Numbered from the stretch's first letter, positions 13,539-26,012 are shown. The stretch is DNA of 64,000 nt from Epiperipatus broadwayi (GCA_028023455.1 JAQFVV010000030.1:10403649-10467648); one strand, 5' to 3'. The notes: a model not told the origin generated them from the sequence alone. Numbers and translations: made by a program.

Positions 13539-13624
13539 TCAAGTGTTGGTGGCCGAGTGGTCAACACAGCTGCCTTACAAGCAGTTGTCCGGGTTCCCGG
13601 CCAATGCTTTGACACATGGAAAAA
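13539..13624 (+). mobile_element. Short tRNA-Val-like SINE, copy A
   Basis: The body carries an A-box-like GGCCGAGTGG and the anticodon arm CTGC-CTTACAA-GCAG, which would present UAC as in tRNA-Val. The B-box region is partly deleted. It ends TTTGACACA plus an A-rich tail. A perfect 13-nt target duplication, AAAAACAATATTG, lies at 13526-13538 and 13625-13637. The total is only about 86 bases, so it is essentially a retroposed tRNA-like unit. Confidence 0.85.
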
Positions 13625-13639
13625 AAAAACAATATTGGC

Positions 13640-14440
13640 AACGTAAAAAAATTTAAAATTTATATACATAAATATTTCAAAAACTATACTATGTAAGCAC
13701 ACACACGCACACACACATATGTATACATTGTCAATATTTGTTATTCTGCTGAGCCAACCTTTTGATACATTGTATTTTCATCAAAGCAATGTAACAATTG
13801 ACAATTGTCTACATACTCTGGTAGAATAAGCTCTTCTATATTATCAACAATTACACATATTATATAGTTTATATACATATGGATAACTAAAGTTAGAAGA
13901 GTTGTTAAACATCTAGCATCAGACCGACAACATACATGCATGTGGCAAACTTGGCATGCATGTGGCAAACTTGGCACATTGATGCATTAATTTTATTATT
14001 ACATAATAAAAATACTAAATTTTTTTAACTAATACTGAAATTAAAAAAACAATTTTTATTAATAATCAAAAAAATATATATAATAAAAATTGAAAATCAC
14101 TGAATCAGACTTTTAAAAAAATGTTTCGCAGTAAATCTATAAATATATACTTGTTTAATTTTGAGGACTGACCCTGAACAAGTCCATAATTGTTAACTTT
14201 CATTTTGTAATTATTCAATGTAAAAAAGCTTTCCAGTTTATTTTTGAAAAAAAAAAACAAAAAAAAAATTATCAATAAAATTGATTAAAAAGAAAAAAAT
14301 ATGGGAGCAATCAAATATAAAAAATGTTCTGCTTAGCTCTAAACACTAAATATCTAGTGAAAATAAAACAAAGTCAAAAGTCTTATTAAAGTAAGCAATA
14401 TTTTAAAACATTTTTTTTTTTCCAGAATATGATAATTAAT
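13640..14440. other. AT-rich intron 4 sequence, no feature recognised
   Basis: AT-rich with a short CA repeat near 13698-13716 and a doubled CATGCATGTGGCAAACTTGG near 13935-13975. The minus-strand frames at 13472-13977 show no domain. Confidence 0.45.
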
Positions 14441-14559
14441 GGTACTGTTCTATTAGCTGGTGTCAGTTGCTTGATGGCATTATTTCTATGCAAAAACACA
14501 GAAATATGCCATTTATGTGGCCACTGCAAATGGCTGACACCAGCTAATAGAACAGTACC
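14441..14559. mobile_element. 119-bp MITE with perfect 26-nt inverted repeats
   Basis: The left terminus at 14441-14466 begins GGTACTGTTCTATTAGC, and its exact reverse complement lies at 14534-14559. The 67-base middle holds a second, imperfect inverted pair (GATGGCAT and ATGCCAT), so the whole element folds into one hairpin. TAAT lies directly outside both ends as a possible target duplication. It has no coding capacity. Confidence 0.85.
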
Positions 14560-15194
14560 TAATTAACTATAGAATCTTTTGCCTTTAGTATATTATTTAT
14601 GGAAAAAATTCTAAAAATTATTTATCTATAGCATATTTTATTTTATATAAAATTTGAATAGTAACACAGCAATTGTATGTCATACATGAACTCATCAAAC
14701 ATAAATAAAACCAGGGCTGACAGTAAATATGTCAATTATGTCAAATTTAACAAGTAAGGTTTATAAAGTTTAATTACACATAGTGATAAATTCAAGAGCA
14801 AAAGTTCTTGGATAAAAATTCTATCATTTCTGGTGCTTGAAACATCTCCAGCTTTCAACAATTAAAATTTTGACTAAAAAAACAATTTTTATACTTCTTA
14901 ATAAAAGTCAATAAAACTACATAATACTTCATTTATTGAAATTACTTTTCAAATAGAACTTTAATATGAAATAATTGTTTGTTGTTGTTATCTTTAATTG
15001 ATAGTAATCTTTTAAATTATGTCTTTCAAATTTTTTTCTAAATGTAGATATGAATGTCATTATTTTTTTATTTTTTTTTTAAAAGCAAGTTTTGAACAAC
15101 TAATTATTTTCATCTTTTTTTTTCTTGTTTAAAAATATTACCTTACAAATTACATAATTTTTTTTTTGCAATATTTGTAAAAAATGTTTTCTTT

Positions 15195-15338
<144 letters not shown>

Positions 15339-15779
15339 TCAAAGAATTTATTAAACTCTGCATTTATTTTGTTGATTTGTTCACTTTTTAAATGGTACCT
15401 ATTATTTATCCAGTAATCATGACAACTAAAAAGAAAAGATTTTTTTTTAAAAAAAGCAGTTTTTACGTGTGGCTCACAAGAACTGTACATTTACATTTAT
15501 TCAAATTCATCACTATTGCAATTAAAGTGATCAATGAAAAGAGTTCTATTAAAATTCTGTTCTTCTTTGATAAGTCCATGAGGGATAGTATGTCAATTGG
15601 CTTTCACTGTTTCCTATAATTGTCTGCAAGTTTAACATCCTAGGTCACCTGGTATGCTTTTTATGGGAGTGATCTGTCAGGTTTACACTTGTATGAGGTT
15701 AAACAGTATAGTAAACAGATTATCACTGAGAATGTCCATGAATGAAGAATTTAAAAGTTACCTAAAAGTTCGTAATAAA

Positions 15780-17790
15780 AAAAATAAAAAAATGTATAAT
15801 TAAAGCCAAAATGTTTCCCTTTTCTACTCAAATTGATTAAGTAACTTTTGGACTGCTCTTAAAAATATTTTTTTAAGGAAAGATTTTTACAATTTTTCTA
15901 AAATAAAGATTAATGAAGTACCTATTGATGTGTCAAATAATTCAAAACTAATAGCTGATCATTTCAATCACCATTTTGTACATAGTGTGAAATTGTTAAT
16001 GAATAATCTTACAAATAACTATAGATCTCGTGTTTTTGAATATGAGAAATTTGCAAAAATTCTTTTGTTTTTAAAGAGAATGAAGTTGGAATTTTAAATG
16101 AGACATAAGAAATGTATTGGTTTGGATAGTATTTCTGTAAAAATATTATTTGAAAATATTTTCATTCTATTACCAATACTAGCTTTTTTGTGTAATTTTT
16201 TTGTACATTTAGGAATATTTCTAGATTGCTTAAAATCCTTTGTCGTTATGCCTATTTATAAAAACAGAGAAAAGGAATATTTGGAAAATTACAGATCAAT
16301 TTTTATTTTATCAACATTTTCTCAAATTTTGTAAATATGTACAAAGAATATAATTGTTTTTTTTTTTTAAAAAAATGCAATTTATTTTCAAACAAGCAAT
16401 TTGAGTTTTTATTAGGAAAATCTACAGAATTGGCCTTATCTGAACATGTTTCAGTTATCACTAAACTTTTAGAGAAAGGTTGCAAACGTATAGCATTGAT
16501 TTGGATTTATGGAAAGCATTTCCTTATGATTTATTATTAATTAAATTAATTAAATTATTTTGGTATAAAGAGTATTATGCTTGAATAGTTTAAATCTTAC
16601 GTAAGCAACAAAAAACAATTTGTTAAAATTAAAATTTCAACTAATTCTGAAATATTCAAATATGGAGTTCCTCAGGGTTCAATCCTTAGACCTTTGTTGT
16701 TTACTGTTTATATTAATGTTCTCTTCATTCTAATATTTTTTTTGTTTTGTTGATGATACTGCCTTGGTTACTTCAGCAATTTCATATAATCTACTAGAGA
16801 AAGTTGTAAATGAGGATTTGTCAAAAATTGCACAATGGATGAATAAAAATTGATTAATTTTAAATATTAATAAATGTATTCTCTTATTCTTCTCTTTCAC
16901 TTTCTTTGCATATCTTCATATAATCATATATATTGCTTATAACACTTCTTTCATAAACACTTTAATGCAACAAATTTTTTTAAAAACTTCTTTATTTTCC
17001 TCATAGTTTTGAATGTCCAGCAGTCTTCATCAGAGCTCTATCTTCTTCTCTGCTTTTAAAGAAGTGTTATAAGCAATATATATTAATAAATGTAAGTATA
17101 TAGTATACTCTGTGAAAAATGTTTGTTAATTAAAATAGATTATTTGGATCAGTCTATATCCCAAAAAATTACTAGAAGTACAGTGGCATCTTATCTTGAT
17201 TAAATTTTAAATGAGCATCTACATTGAAATAAACATGTTCTTTCCCTTCAAATAAAATTAAGAAAACTAAATTTTCTCTTTTATAGAATAAGAAATTGTT
17301 TGCACAAATCTATTCTTTTAAATGTATTCAATCAAATATATTTAAGCAGACTATCTTGATATAAAATTATGGATTGGATGTTATTTGAAATCTTTGCAAA
17401 CATTTCAAAACTTTACATTAAGAATTATTTTATTTAAATCTTTGAATTTAAAAACATTTGAATTATATAAATGGGGTTTTAAACATCAATTAATTATTTG
17501 TATTAAATATTTTATGTTATTATTTTAAAAACAAGGAAAACAAAATTGATTTTTCAACAATAGTGTTAAGCAGATCATGTGCTTTTGGTTTATTTGAACC
17601 AATATATTTTAAAATCCATTTCACATATCAAAAAGGTTATCTTGGCCCAACATTTTATAATATACTTATAAGAAACATTGGAATTAATGTTAATAAATTA
17701 TCACAAAAGAAAAAAAAAAACATTTAGAAAATTAATTATGGAAAGGATTATAATTAATAATAATGAAAAACTTTTTATTTATAATTAATT
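15780..17790 (+). mobile_element. Decayed non-LTR retrotransposon (LINE) reverse transcriptase remnant
   Basis: Several frames together preserve an ordered LINE reverse transcriptase: GLDSISVKIL (about 16126), PIYKNREKEYLENYRS (about 16250-16300), KQFEFLLGKSTELALSEHV (about 16393-16450), FGVPQGSILRPLLFTVYIN (about 16660-16715) and FVDDTALVTSA (about 16745-16780). Downstream are LSKIAQWMNKN and LNINKC, then a C-terminal part to about 17790. Stops and frameshifts separate these blocks, so it is a pseudogene. The clade is uncertain (CR1- or Jockey-like by motif order). It is interrupted by a 201-bp insertion at 16879-17079. Confidence 0.8.
16879..17079. mobile_element. 201-bp insertion inside the LINE, with 15-bp target duplication
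   Basis: A 15-nt direct repeat, ATATTAATAAATGTA, lies at 16864-16878 and 17080-17094. Removing the insert and one repeat restores the LINE reading frame from LNINKC into KYIVYSVKNVC. The insert has internal inverted repeats: GAAGTGTTATAAGCAATATA at 17061-17080 mirrors the sequence near 16929-16949. The duplication length suggests LINE-assisted insertion; no coding capacity is present. Confidence 0.8.
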
Positions 17791-17904
17791 ATTTTATATT
17801 TTATTAATATTTTAGGTTTTTAAATGTTCACATGTATATATTTATTAAGCTCAATGTATATTTTTTTTGACACAAAGAGATTATTTGTTTTAATCAATTA
17901 AATT

Positions 17905-18990
17905 AATAATAATAATATTAGTAATAATAATAATTATAGACCTATTTCATTCACTTTTGTTATTACTAAGTTATTTAAGATGATGTCATTCTTGAATATA
18001 CATAAATATATATATATAGGTTATGCTCATGTGATTTTCAAGATCATTTTGCTTTCTGATTAATAAGTTATCTAAAAGACAGAAACAAGATGGTGCTATT
18101 AGTGATTTTAATTAGAGTTCCACATGAATTTGTACTTGACCTTATACCATTTTTAATATATATATAAATGATATTTGTAATTTACCTTTCAGTTCAATAA
18201 TTTATGGTTTTGCTGATTCTATTGGTCTGACTTGTAAGGCTGTTTTATATAGTATTTTGAAGAAGTGATTAATAAATATTTGGTATTAATAAATAACTGG
18301 TTTATAATAAATTGTTTATCTGCCAATTGTAAAAGAATAAATGGTATTCTATTAAAAATATTATCCACATTCACTTAATATTTGTAGTTAATATAAAGAT
18401 TATTCCAATACTATTTGTACATGTGATAATTTGTTGATAACTACTGTTATATATGTATTTTTTATTGATTCAAGATTATCTTGGTCAAACCATATGGCCT
18501 ACTTATGTTCTCAGTTATGAAAAATTAAATACCTATTTCCTTATTTAGTGAAGTGCATGCCTAGATCTTTTTTAATGACTATTTATTTTGCTTGTTATCA
18601 AATTATATTGCACTATAAAATTTAAATTTGGGATGGTTGTACTAATTATTTGTTATTCTCATTGTGTTCACTACAAAATTATACCATGCATATTATTTTT
18701 GGTAGGCCTAGATTGACTTCTGTGCATGATATCTATGCTAATTCTTGTATGCTGTCTGTTCTTAAACTATATAACTACATAATTATTGTTGATATATACT
18801 ATCATCATTTCTTATTATGTTATAGAGTATCAATTGTAAATACCCATTTAGCTATTTCAGTTGGTGCCAGATTTTTATTTAAAAAATAGTTGTAGGAAAT
18901 TTCATTACAATGATCTCTGATTGTTTCTTTTGTAGATGTTTGGCATAATCTTTTTATACATTCATAAAATATTTGAGACCTTTGTTATTA
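17905..18990 (+). mobile_element. Second degenerate LINE reverse transcriptase fragment
   Basis: Scattered frames resemble successive parts of a non-LTR reverse transcriptase: NNYRPISF (about 17935), YINDICNLPFSSIIYGFADS (about 18160-18220), then a C-terminal part with LSWSNHM (about 18480), CYQIILHYK and LCSLQNYTMHIIFGRPRLTS (about 18665-18725). The catalytic box appears as FADS, with the second Asp lost. The order and spacing argue for a real, heavily mutated element and not chance. Confidence 0.6.
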
Positions 18991-20030
18991 TATTATCTGC
19001 AATCATATTTATTATTATTATTTGGGATTGTTTTAATATTTGTATCTATTATACTTGATTGAAGTGTAAATATTTTTTATATTTTATTATGTGTGTAATT
19101 AATTTTTATATTTATACACTAAACTTATATATTCTTCGTAAGTTTTTTTCCATATTACGTATTTATATATTTTTTCCAGATGTTTAATATATATACTTAT
19201 TATTATTTTTGGGAACATATGAATAACTCCTCGCATAAGCTGTGGTGGTTTAGAGTTATTCTCTTGTGTGTGTGTATATATATATAAAAGACATATTTTG
19301 CATGTTCATCTGTGTTAAAAAATTTAAATATTGATATACTGAAATAGTAAGATCTGCTTTGCAGATCTTCATTTCACCTTTTCTCACCTACTTCCTACCC
19401 TCATACCTTAGTTTGAACCCCAATCTATCGTAGTGTGTCTGCAATGCGCTTATATACCGAAAATCCCACCCAATTTTAAACCACGAGTAAAACGCTCGTG
19501 TTATATATAAGTATAACTCATTCCCAAATAAATAAAATATTATGGATTATGTATATGTTCACATAATTTGGATTTATTTAAAAGTAGTTTATATAAGTCG
19601 TAATTGCGCACACACTGTGATATATATTTTAAAACTTATATCAAAATTATAAATTGTTAATTAAGAATATTCTGTTTGAATCTATTTACAAAAATACATT
19701 ACAGTTGTAATATATTTTTGATTTAAAATAAAATTCATATTCGTTTAGTAAATAGATTCAAATATTGTAATTTAAAAAGTAACATAATTTTCTTTTGAAT
19801 TTAAAAGTCATGCCAAATATTTCTTTAAAATAAATGAGGGCTGGTAGAAACAATAGTTTAATTACTTAATGTTATAAAAGCTTATCTAAAATATACAGCA
19901 GATGTCCACTTAAGGTTTTCTTTTAATTAGTAAAAGTAATTTTAATTAAATCTAGTTTTTAATTTGAATGTCGACAAGGAAATTAACAATAGAAATTAAT
20001 TAAAATTTTGTTGAATTCCTTTAGACATTC
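18991..20030. other. AT-rich DNA with a short mixed-composition patch
   Basis: Mostly AT-rich. The patch at 19350-19500 is less AT-rich and contains the palindrome AGATCTGCTTTGCAGATCT and a small hairpin CACGAG-TAAAACG-CTCGTG. I do not recognise it; no coding sequence is evident. Confidence 0.4.
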
Positions 20031-20640
20031 GGATGGGTTTAATTACAGCTGATAAGTAAGCAAAGTCCGATATATTTTTGTAATGCTCCAGGACAGTTCT
20101 ATTGTTTATTTCCACTATAAAAAGGAGGGTTTTCTTTTGTTCTCCATTTTAGTCATTTGCTGATGAAATGTTTCTACCTGAAATTATTCTAGATTTTGCT
20201 AATGAAATGTTTCTAGTGATTTACTAATGAAAAGTGTCTAGTGAAAATATTCTAGTAAAATATTCTTCAAATATATTTTCCTGAGATTTTAGCTACGTGC
20301 CTGCGAACTTAAATTTGAAGTCGAGTTTTTGTCTCCAAATTAATTGACCATGTTTACCACACCTATTGCTAACCATGACATGACTGAATAGAATGGCAAG
20401 AAGGCTATTTCCCTTTGGGAATGGCCAGCTACTGCTCTAGACCATCGAAAGCTATCACATAAGGAACCCCAGAACTGCTGCTGCCAAAAATATGAACAAT
20501 TCCAGATTTTGCTGCTGTATTATAAAACCTGCCGACCATCAATCTACCTGAAAATGCTTCTCCAGAGGTAACCCCAAATTAACCCAAGAGCTCTTGTGAT
20601 TCCTAACTAACATGCTATAGCTATTTTAAATTGTTTTTTT
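20031..20640 (+). promoter_or_regulatory. Promoter-like module C: TATA box then a GC-richer leader with a splice-donor-like end
   Basis: CTATAAAAAGG at about 20116-20126 is preceded by an inverted pair (GAATGTCGACAAGGAA and TTCCTTTAGACATTC) and followed by about 450 bases of mixed composition, ending in AGAGGTAACCCCAAA (about 20566). The same layout, TATA then leader then GAGGTAACC, recurs at 58600-58835. This may be an LTR or a retroelement leader; no host gene was identified downstream. Confidence 0.3.
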
Positions 20641-21199
20641 TCTTTTATTTCACTTGATTTATTATGTACTTCTTTAACGTGTTCAAATATAATCAACAGT
20701 TTTGCTCTCTATCCTTGGGTTAATATTTTCTATTTATTAATTTTTTTTATTTTATTATGATAATGTGTTAGAATAGTCTATGACCGAGTGAATTATTCCT
20801 TTCGTTGAAAGTAAGACGCCGATATCAAGGCATATTTTAAATCTATAAATAATTCCCACTTTTATTATATCATAAATCACTTTTTCGAGGGCTATTCTAA
20901 TCTTTAATATATATAATCAAATAGTTTAAAATCTACATTTTATTGATTTTAACCTAATATGAGAATATGTGTGAGGTCAATGATTAAAATGTGCCACAAA
21001 TGCATGATTGCGTAAATAAATCTCTTTCTTTCCAAAGCCGCAAGCATGCATTTTTCTATTTTTAAATACTGTATTTTACTTTAAGTTCATAATTATTGAC
21101 GTCGAGAATGTGCGGACCCTTTTAAATAAATTTCTGGGAATTTGATTGGGCATTTCTTAATCCAAGTAAACCCATTTTGTATGTTTTATATACATTAGT
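20641..21199. other. AT-rich to mixed sequence downstream of module C
   Basis: No coding or structural feature recognised. If module C is an LTR, this stretch could be its distal part, but no primer binding site is visible. Confidence 0.35.
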
Positions 21200-21844
21200 C
21201 TAGTATTGCTGGTAAATGAATTGGTTGTTGAGACCGCTTTGTTTTCTTTCCAAGGATTTTAAATGGCCAAGTCTCCTTTTGTTTCCTGCATTTCCCAGGC
21301 AGAGTGTGTACTCAAATGTCACACTTGGGGAATTAGATGCAGTCGTCACCCAGTCGCTAAGTTTCAGCTGTCTGTGGCACCACATTCCTACGGGTCAGTG
21401 GCAAGATGCCCGCTGTAGTCATTCCAAATATTCACTATTGTTTTATTTATATATTTATTTTACAAAGCATCCTTGATTTAAATGTATCACAACCTCCATC
21501 CTTTAATAAATTCATTATTAGCAATACCGACCTCCCATCTGCTTTAATTATTATTATAAAATAAATGCCTTGATCACCACCCCCACTTTATCGTATAGTA
21601 AGCTTTTGTCCGTGCTATTCTCGAAATCAATAAATATTATATAACCCATAATATCAAATATTTTATTAAACTTTTATAATTACTCAAAGCACCTTGCACA
21701 TGTTCCCATCTCTTTAAGCACATTATCGTAATACTATTGGCCTGAGGGATAGAATATATAATTTTGCTTTAAAACCTTTTTGTAATGTAATGTAATACCA
21801 ACAATTATTTAATAAGCATCCCAATCTCATATGCAGACAGTGGC
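21200..21844. other. GC-richer patch followed by unremarkable sequence
   Basis: At 21215-21430 the composition rises and both strands have short open frames (minus 21200-21385, plus 21216-21476), neither with a known motif. An old retrosequence fragment is possible. The rest shows nothing. Confidence 0.3.
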
Positions 21845-21846
21845 AT

Positions 21847-21877
<31 letters not shown>

Positions 21878-21881
21878 CTAG

Positions 21882-21919
<38 letters not shown>

Positions 21920-21926
21920 CTAGATA
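21845..21926. repeat. TA microsatellite with palindromic TTTATCTAGAAA centre and flanks
   Basis: Two TA runs are separated by TTTATCTAGAAA, and the reverse complement TTTCTAGATAAA follows the second run. The arrangement is a hairpin, similar in design to the one at 5428-5518. Confidence 0.75.
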
Positions 21927-22297
21927 AATAAATCTTTGAAATTATTTAAACTAATTTTGATCTTTGATTTTGTTGATTCATATCACTGTCTCAGTCTATA
22001 TATCTATTTTCTCCATTTCTTTTGTACATCCATAGATGTTAATTAGCAATCCAAACTTATTTTAGTATAGTGTCTTTTTGTTTCTCCCTGACCACCAGGC
22101 ACCGGTAAAAGGCTATATTAGTAGTAGCCTCAGATGCGTTATCACGTAGGTGGCACTGTGAAATTTGGACTTTAGATTCGAACTTAGTATATCTAGAAGG
22201 CAACACCTCCTAGAACGTTCAGTTTTGTGTTTGGGGTTTAAATTCTGCAGTGTGTTAGCGAGATAGATGATTTTGACCGTTACAATACCGACATTTC

Positions 22298-23440
22298 AAC
22301 TTGATCACACAAGTCATCCACTGGGTGATAAAAGGTAGAAAGATGGTTATAGAGGTGCAACAATCACTGATTTGAAAAAAAAAATGTTAAAGTTCCACCA
22401 ATAGCAAAAATATTAAATAAAGAATGTTTTTTAAAAAAGTATTTCCAAATAGAAGGAAGTTTGCATGTATCATTTCGTTTATTGATACAATCTGGCCTTT
22501 AAATATCTCAATGGCTTCACTAATTTTGCACTGGTAGAGATTATCACATCTGGATATGATCCTGATACTAGAAAAATCAATTTTATGACCTGAATCTATA
22601 GTATGGAGTGAGAGTGTTGATGATAATGAGTGTTGTTTAACTGCATTAGCATGCTCATCTCTCCTAACACTGATGGGATGATTACTCATACCTATGTAAG
22701 AAGCTTTACAATTTTCACATGGATTGAATCCTTAGGCTTGGTTATTATATTGTTGATCTTTTGAGGAGTAGAAAATGCTGTATCTATATTATAGCATTTT
22801 AATATACATCCAATACTTTACTTTCTTTTACATATGGAACACAAATCCTAATAGCTGATTTATCATTTTTTTGTTTCCTATTTTGTCCATTTTGGGCTTG
22901 AAATAAGGCTTTTTTATAAATTTATAATTAAGCAATGATGTATTTCTTCTTTCAGATGTGACTTATCTGAAAGATGAATTGCTCTATTTAAAAGAGTTTT
23001 GGATACAGAAACTATCTGAGTTAGGTGATGATGAGAATGGAAATGTAAATATCTGTCCGTGTGTGCATTCTTTCTGTAAATCGAAAAAGATAAACTATTT
23101 GGTGTTCTGGTGACTAGAACATCAAGAAAAGGGAGTTTCCACCAGACTATGTCTCCATTGTAAATTTAATATGAGGATGCATGTTATTTAAATGTAAGAA
23201 AAAATCATCTGATTTATTTTTTTCATGTTGCCATATGACAAAAGTGTTGTCTTTGTATCTGAGCCAAAGGAGAGGTTTTAAAGATGATGATTCTAAAGCA
23301 CGAGTTTCTATATTTTCCATGAATAAATCAGCTATTACTCCTGAAATAGGTGATCCCATAGGAGTACCAAAAACTTGTCTGTAATGCTGTCCATTGCATA
23401 CAAAATATGTGTTCAAAAGACAATGTTAATCAAAGCAATA
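22298..23440 (-). mobile_element. Penelope-like retroelement, copy 1 (5'-truncated)
   Basis: Minus-strand frames encode the end of a Penelope-type reverse transcriptase (YRQVFGTPMGSPISGVIADL, about 23390-23330) and a C-terminal GIY-YIG endonuclease: CENCKASYIGMSNH near 22722-22680, then HTIDSGHKIDF and SRCDNLYQCK. The polymerase YIDD box reads YKDN, so this copy is inactive. A stop lies after KFTMET (about 23147). It is truncated at 23440, exactly where the oppositely oriented copy 2 begins, and shares its outer 3' end sequence (22298-22390) with it in mirror image. Confidence 0.85.
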
Positions 23441-24998
23441 TTTAATAAATCGCCTATTGAAACAGAGATAAAAAATAAAATAATCCTCATGAAAAATCAT
23501 GTGTCTGTCCAAAATTTTATGGACTTCCAAAAATTCACAAACCAGATATCCCCCTTCATTCAATAGTAAGCGCAATCTCCAACTCATATTTTAGCTAGAT
23601 ATTTATCAGATTTCATTAAACCTACAATCCCATCTATTAAATCATATATTAAAAACTATTTTCATTTTATTTCTGTTTTAAAAAATTTTAAAGTTAATGC
23701 TAATGACGTTCTGGTCAGTTTTGATGCCGTGTTTTTGTTTACAAACATTCCAATTGATGAAGCTTTAAATATAATTTCACAACATTGCAATTTACCAGAC
23801 CATATTACTGCTTTGATTAAACATTGTCTTTTGAACACATATTTTGTATAAAATGGACAGGATTACAGACAAGTTTTTGATACTCATATGGGCTCACCTA
23901 TCTCAGGAGTAATAGCTGCTTTATTCATGGAAAATATAGAAACTCATGCTTTAGAATCATCATCTTTAAAACCTCTCATTTGGCTCAGATACATAGATGA
24001 CATATGGCAACATGGAAAAAAAAATTAGATGATTTTTTCTTACATTTAAATAATATGCATCCTCATAATAAATTTACAATGGAGACAGAATCTGATGGAA
24101 AACTCTCTTTTCCTGATGTTCTAGCCACCAGAGTTTATCTTTTTCGATTTACAGAAAGAATACACACGCGAACAGATATTTACATTTACATTCTCATCAT
24201 TACCCAACTCAGATAGTTTCTGTAGCCAAAACTCTTTTAAATAGAGCAATTAACCTTTCAGATAAGTCACATCTGAAAGAAGAAATAAATCATATTAATA
24301 GTGTTTTATTAGCAAATAGTTATAATTATAAATTTATAAAAAAAAAGCCTTATTTCAAGCCCAAAATGGACAAAATAGGAAACAAAAAGATGATAAATCA
24401 GCTATTAGGATTTGTGTTCCATATATAAAACGAACTACAGACAGTATTGGACATATATTAAAATGCTATAATATAGATACAGCATTTTCTACTCATCAAA
24501 AGATCAGCAATATAATAACCAAGCCTAAGGATTTAATCCCTCTTGAATCTCATGGTGTTTATCAAATCTCATGTGAAAATTGTAAAGCTTCTTACATAGG
24601 TATGAGTAATCATCACATCAGTGTTAGGAAAGATGAGCATGCTAATGCAGTTAAACAACACTCATCAGCAGCAGCACTCTCACTCCATACTATAGATTCA
24701 GGTCACAAAATTGATTTTTCTAGTACCAGGATCATATCCAGATGTGATAATCTCTACCAGTGCAAAATTAGAGAAGCCATTGAGATACTTAAAAGGCCAG
24801 ATTGTATCAATAAGTGAGATGATACATGCAAACTTCCTCCTATTTGGAAAGATATTTAAAAAAAAAAACATTCTTAATTTAACATTTTTGCTATTGGTGG
24901 AACTTTAACGTTTTTTTTTTTTCAAATCAGTGATTGTAGCGCCTCTACAACCATCTTTCTACCTTTTATCACCCAGTGGATGACTTGTGTGATCAAGT
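23441..24998 (+). mobile_element. Penelope-like retroelement, copy 2, head to head with copy 1
   Basis: Plus-strand frames carry the PLE reverse transcriptase order: KNHVSVQNF then LPKIHKPDIP across a frameshift (23490-23560), VSFDAVFLFTNIPI (about 23710-23755), MGSPISGVIAALF (about 23889) and LRYIDD (23980-24000). The endonuclease follows with GVYQISCENCKASYIGMSNH (24556-24615) and HTIDSGHKIDF. It retains the IDD catalytic pair but has a TAA at about 23848, a frameshift after IDD and further breaks. It carries about 360 bases more of the 5' part than copy 1. The 3' trailer mirrors that of copy 1 and ends near 24998. Confidence 0.88.
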
Positions 24999-25157
24999 CA
25001 AAAACCGACCCACAAAATATGTCTTTTATATATGCAACCCATGAAGATTTTCGTATCTATATATATATATGGTTTGTTTAATAAATAAAATAAAAATAAA
25101 TATAATAATAATAATTATTATTATTATTATTAAGTAATATAAATAAATTACACTTAC

Positions 25158-25243
25158 TACATAATCCAGTAACGCAATCATTTGGACAATCTTTACATCT
25201 TTTACCACGTTTGTATGGTTTCATCATAGGGGGCATATTGCCA
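25158..25243 (-). CDS. CRISP gene, fourth visible coding exon (end of CAP, start of hinge)
   Basis: The acceptor CTAATTAG precedes 25243 and the donor GTAAGT follows 25158. The exon completes a Gly codon begun in the previous exon, then reads GNMPPMMKPYKRGKRC followed by CKDCPNDCVTGLC-type spacing. The hinge cysteine spacing C-x2-C-x3-C-x4-C (then C-x3-C in the next exon) is diagnostic of true CRISPs, as opposed to CAP-only proteins. It supplies four hinge cysteines. One base (A) of the next codon is left over, exactly fitting the two bases that open the exon at 13386. Composition is clearly higher in GC than its intronic surroundings. Confidence 0.93.
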
Positions 25244-25248
25244 CTAAT

Positions 25249-25814
25249 TAGTAAAGTAATATATATATATAAACTTTTAAATATTAATTAAAAATTATAA
25301 ATATTTCATAAAGTAAAGTCCAATTATTTCATAGTATTGTTCTTTGATTCTAAAACCCTAAAATTGTAAAGAATTCACACATAAATTATAAGTAATAAAA
25401 TAATCAATTATATATATAATAAATTATAAAGCCACATCTTAAAATATAATAACAGACGGCATTTAAGTATTCCCCTTTGGTTCATTATTTAACTAAGTAA
25501 TAAGATTTCATAGTTTATAAGTCAAAATTTGAATATAATATATATTTTATATTTTAGTGAAGTAATGAACTAATAGAGAATGCTCAAATGGTGTCATTTG
25601 CAGTATCACAAAAGCCAAAGATACTTGAGATATGTGACATCATCATATTTTGCTACCATTTTTCTATTGAAAGTTCATAGTATTTATTTTTCTTTCTTCT
25701 TTTATCAGTACTATTTTTTATTTACTATATTCTTTTTTAGTTAATTACTGCCTTTACTGTAATCATTTTTATCAATATTACTTAAAAAAATTAATGTATT
25801 TATAATTATGTTTT
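25249..25814. other. AT-rich intron 3 sequence, no feature recognised
   Basis: AT-rich, short TA runs near 25259-25270 and 25408-25420. No termini, open frames or RNA motifs supported. Confidence 0.45.
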
Positions 25815-25920
25815 TGTAAAGATAGGGGATTTGAACTCAGACATCCAAGCACCCTTCAACCATCCACACTATCTCATATCACTGACACATATGACCATAT
25901 ACATGTAGAAAAGATAAATA

Positions 25921-25968
25921 ATCACCAATAGATCTATTTCATGCTGAACCAGCACTCATCAGTCGGAC
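25921..25968 (-). ncRNA. Hammerhead ribozyme motif in palindrome, minus strand (copy 2a)
   Basis: Core CTGATGA (25962-25956), stem II GTGCTG-GTT-CAGCAT and GAAA (25940-25937). Stem III can extend to AUAG-AU-CUAU, followed by TGG. Stem I is weakened because the sequence upstream of the core runs into the palindrome centre (GTCCGA in place of the family's GGACCAA). Confidence 0.6.
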
Positions 25969-26012
25969 GAACTGATGAGTGCTGGTTCAGCACGAAATAG
26001 GGATATTGATGA
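25964..26012 (+). ncRNA. Hammerhead ribozyme motif in palindrome, plus strand (copy 2b)
   Basis: Core CTGATGA (25972-25978), a fully paired 6-bp stem II with GTT loop, and GAAA (25994-25997). Stem III is degraded to two pairs (TAGGGATA), and stem I keeps only about two pairs (GAA with TTG). The core is intact but activity is doubtful. Confidence 0.6.

Noticed and set aside
13539-13624. Functional tRNA-Val gene
   Set aside because: B box damaged, A-rich tail and target duplication show a retroposed SINE copy; the other copies also lack a complete acceptor stem.
19350-19500. Helitron 3' end (hairpin CACGAG...CTCGTG)
   Set aside because: No CTRR motif after the hairpin, no TC start found upstream.
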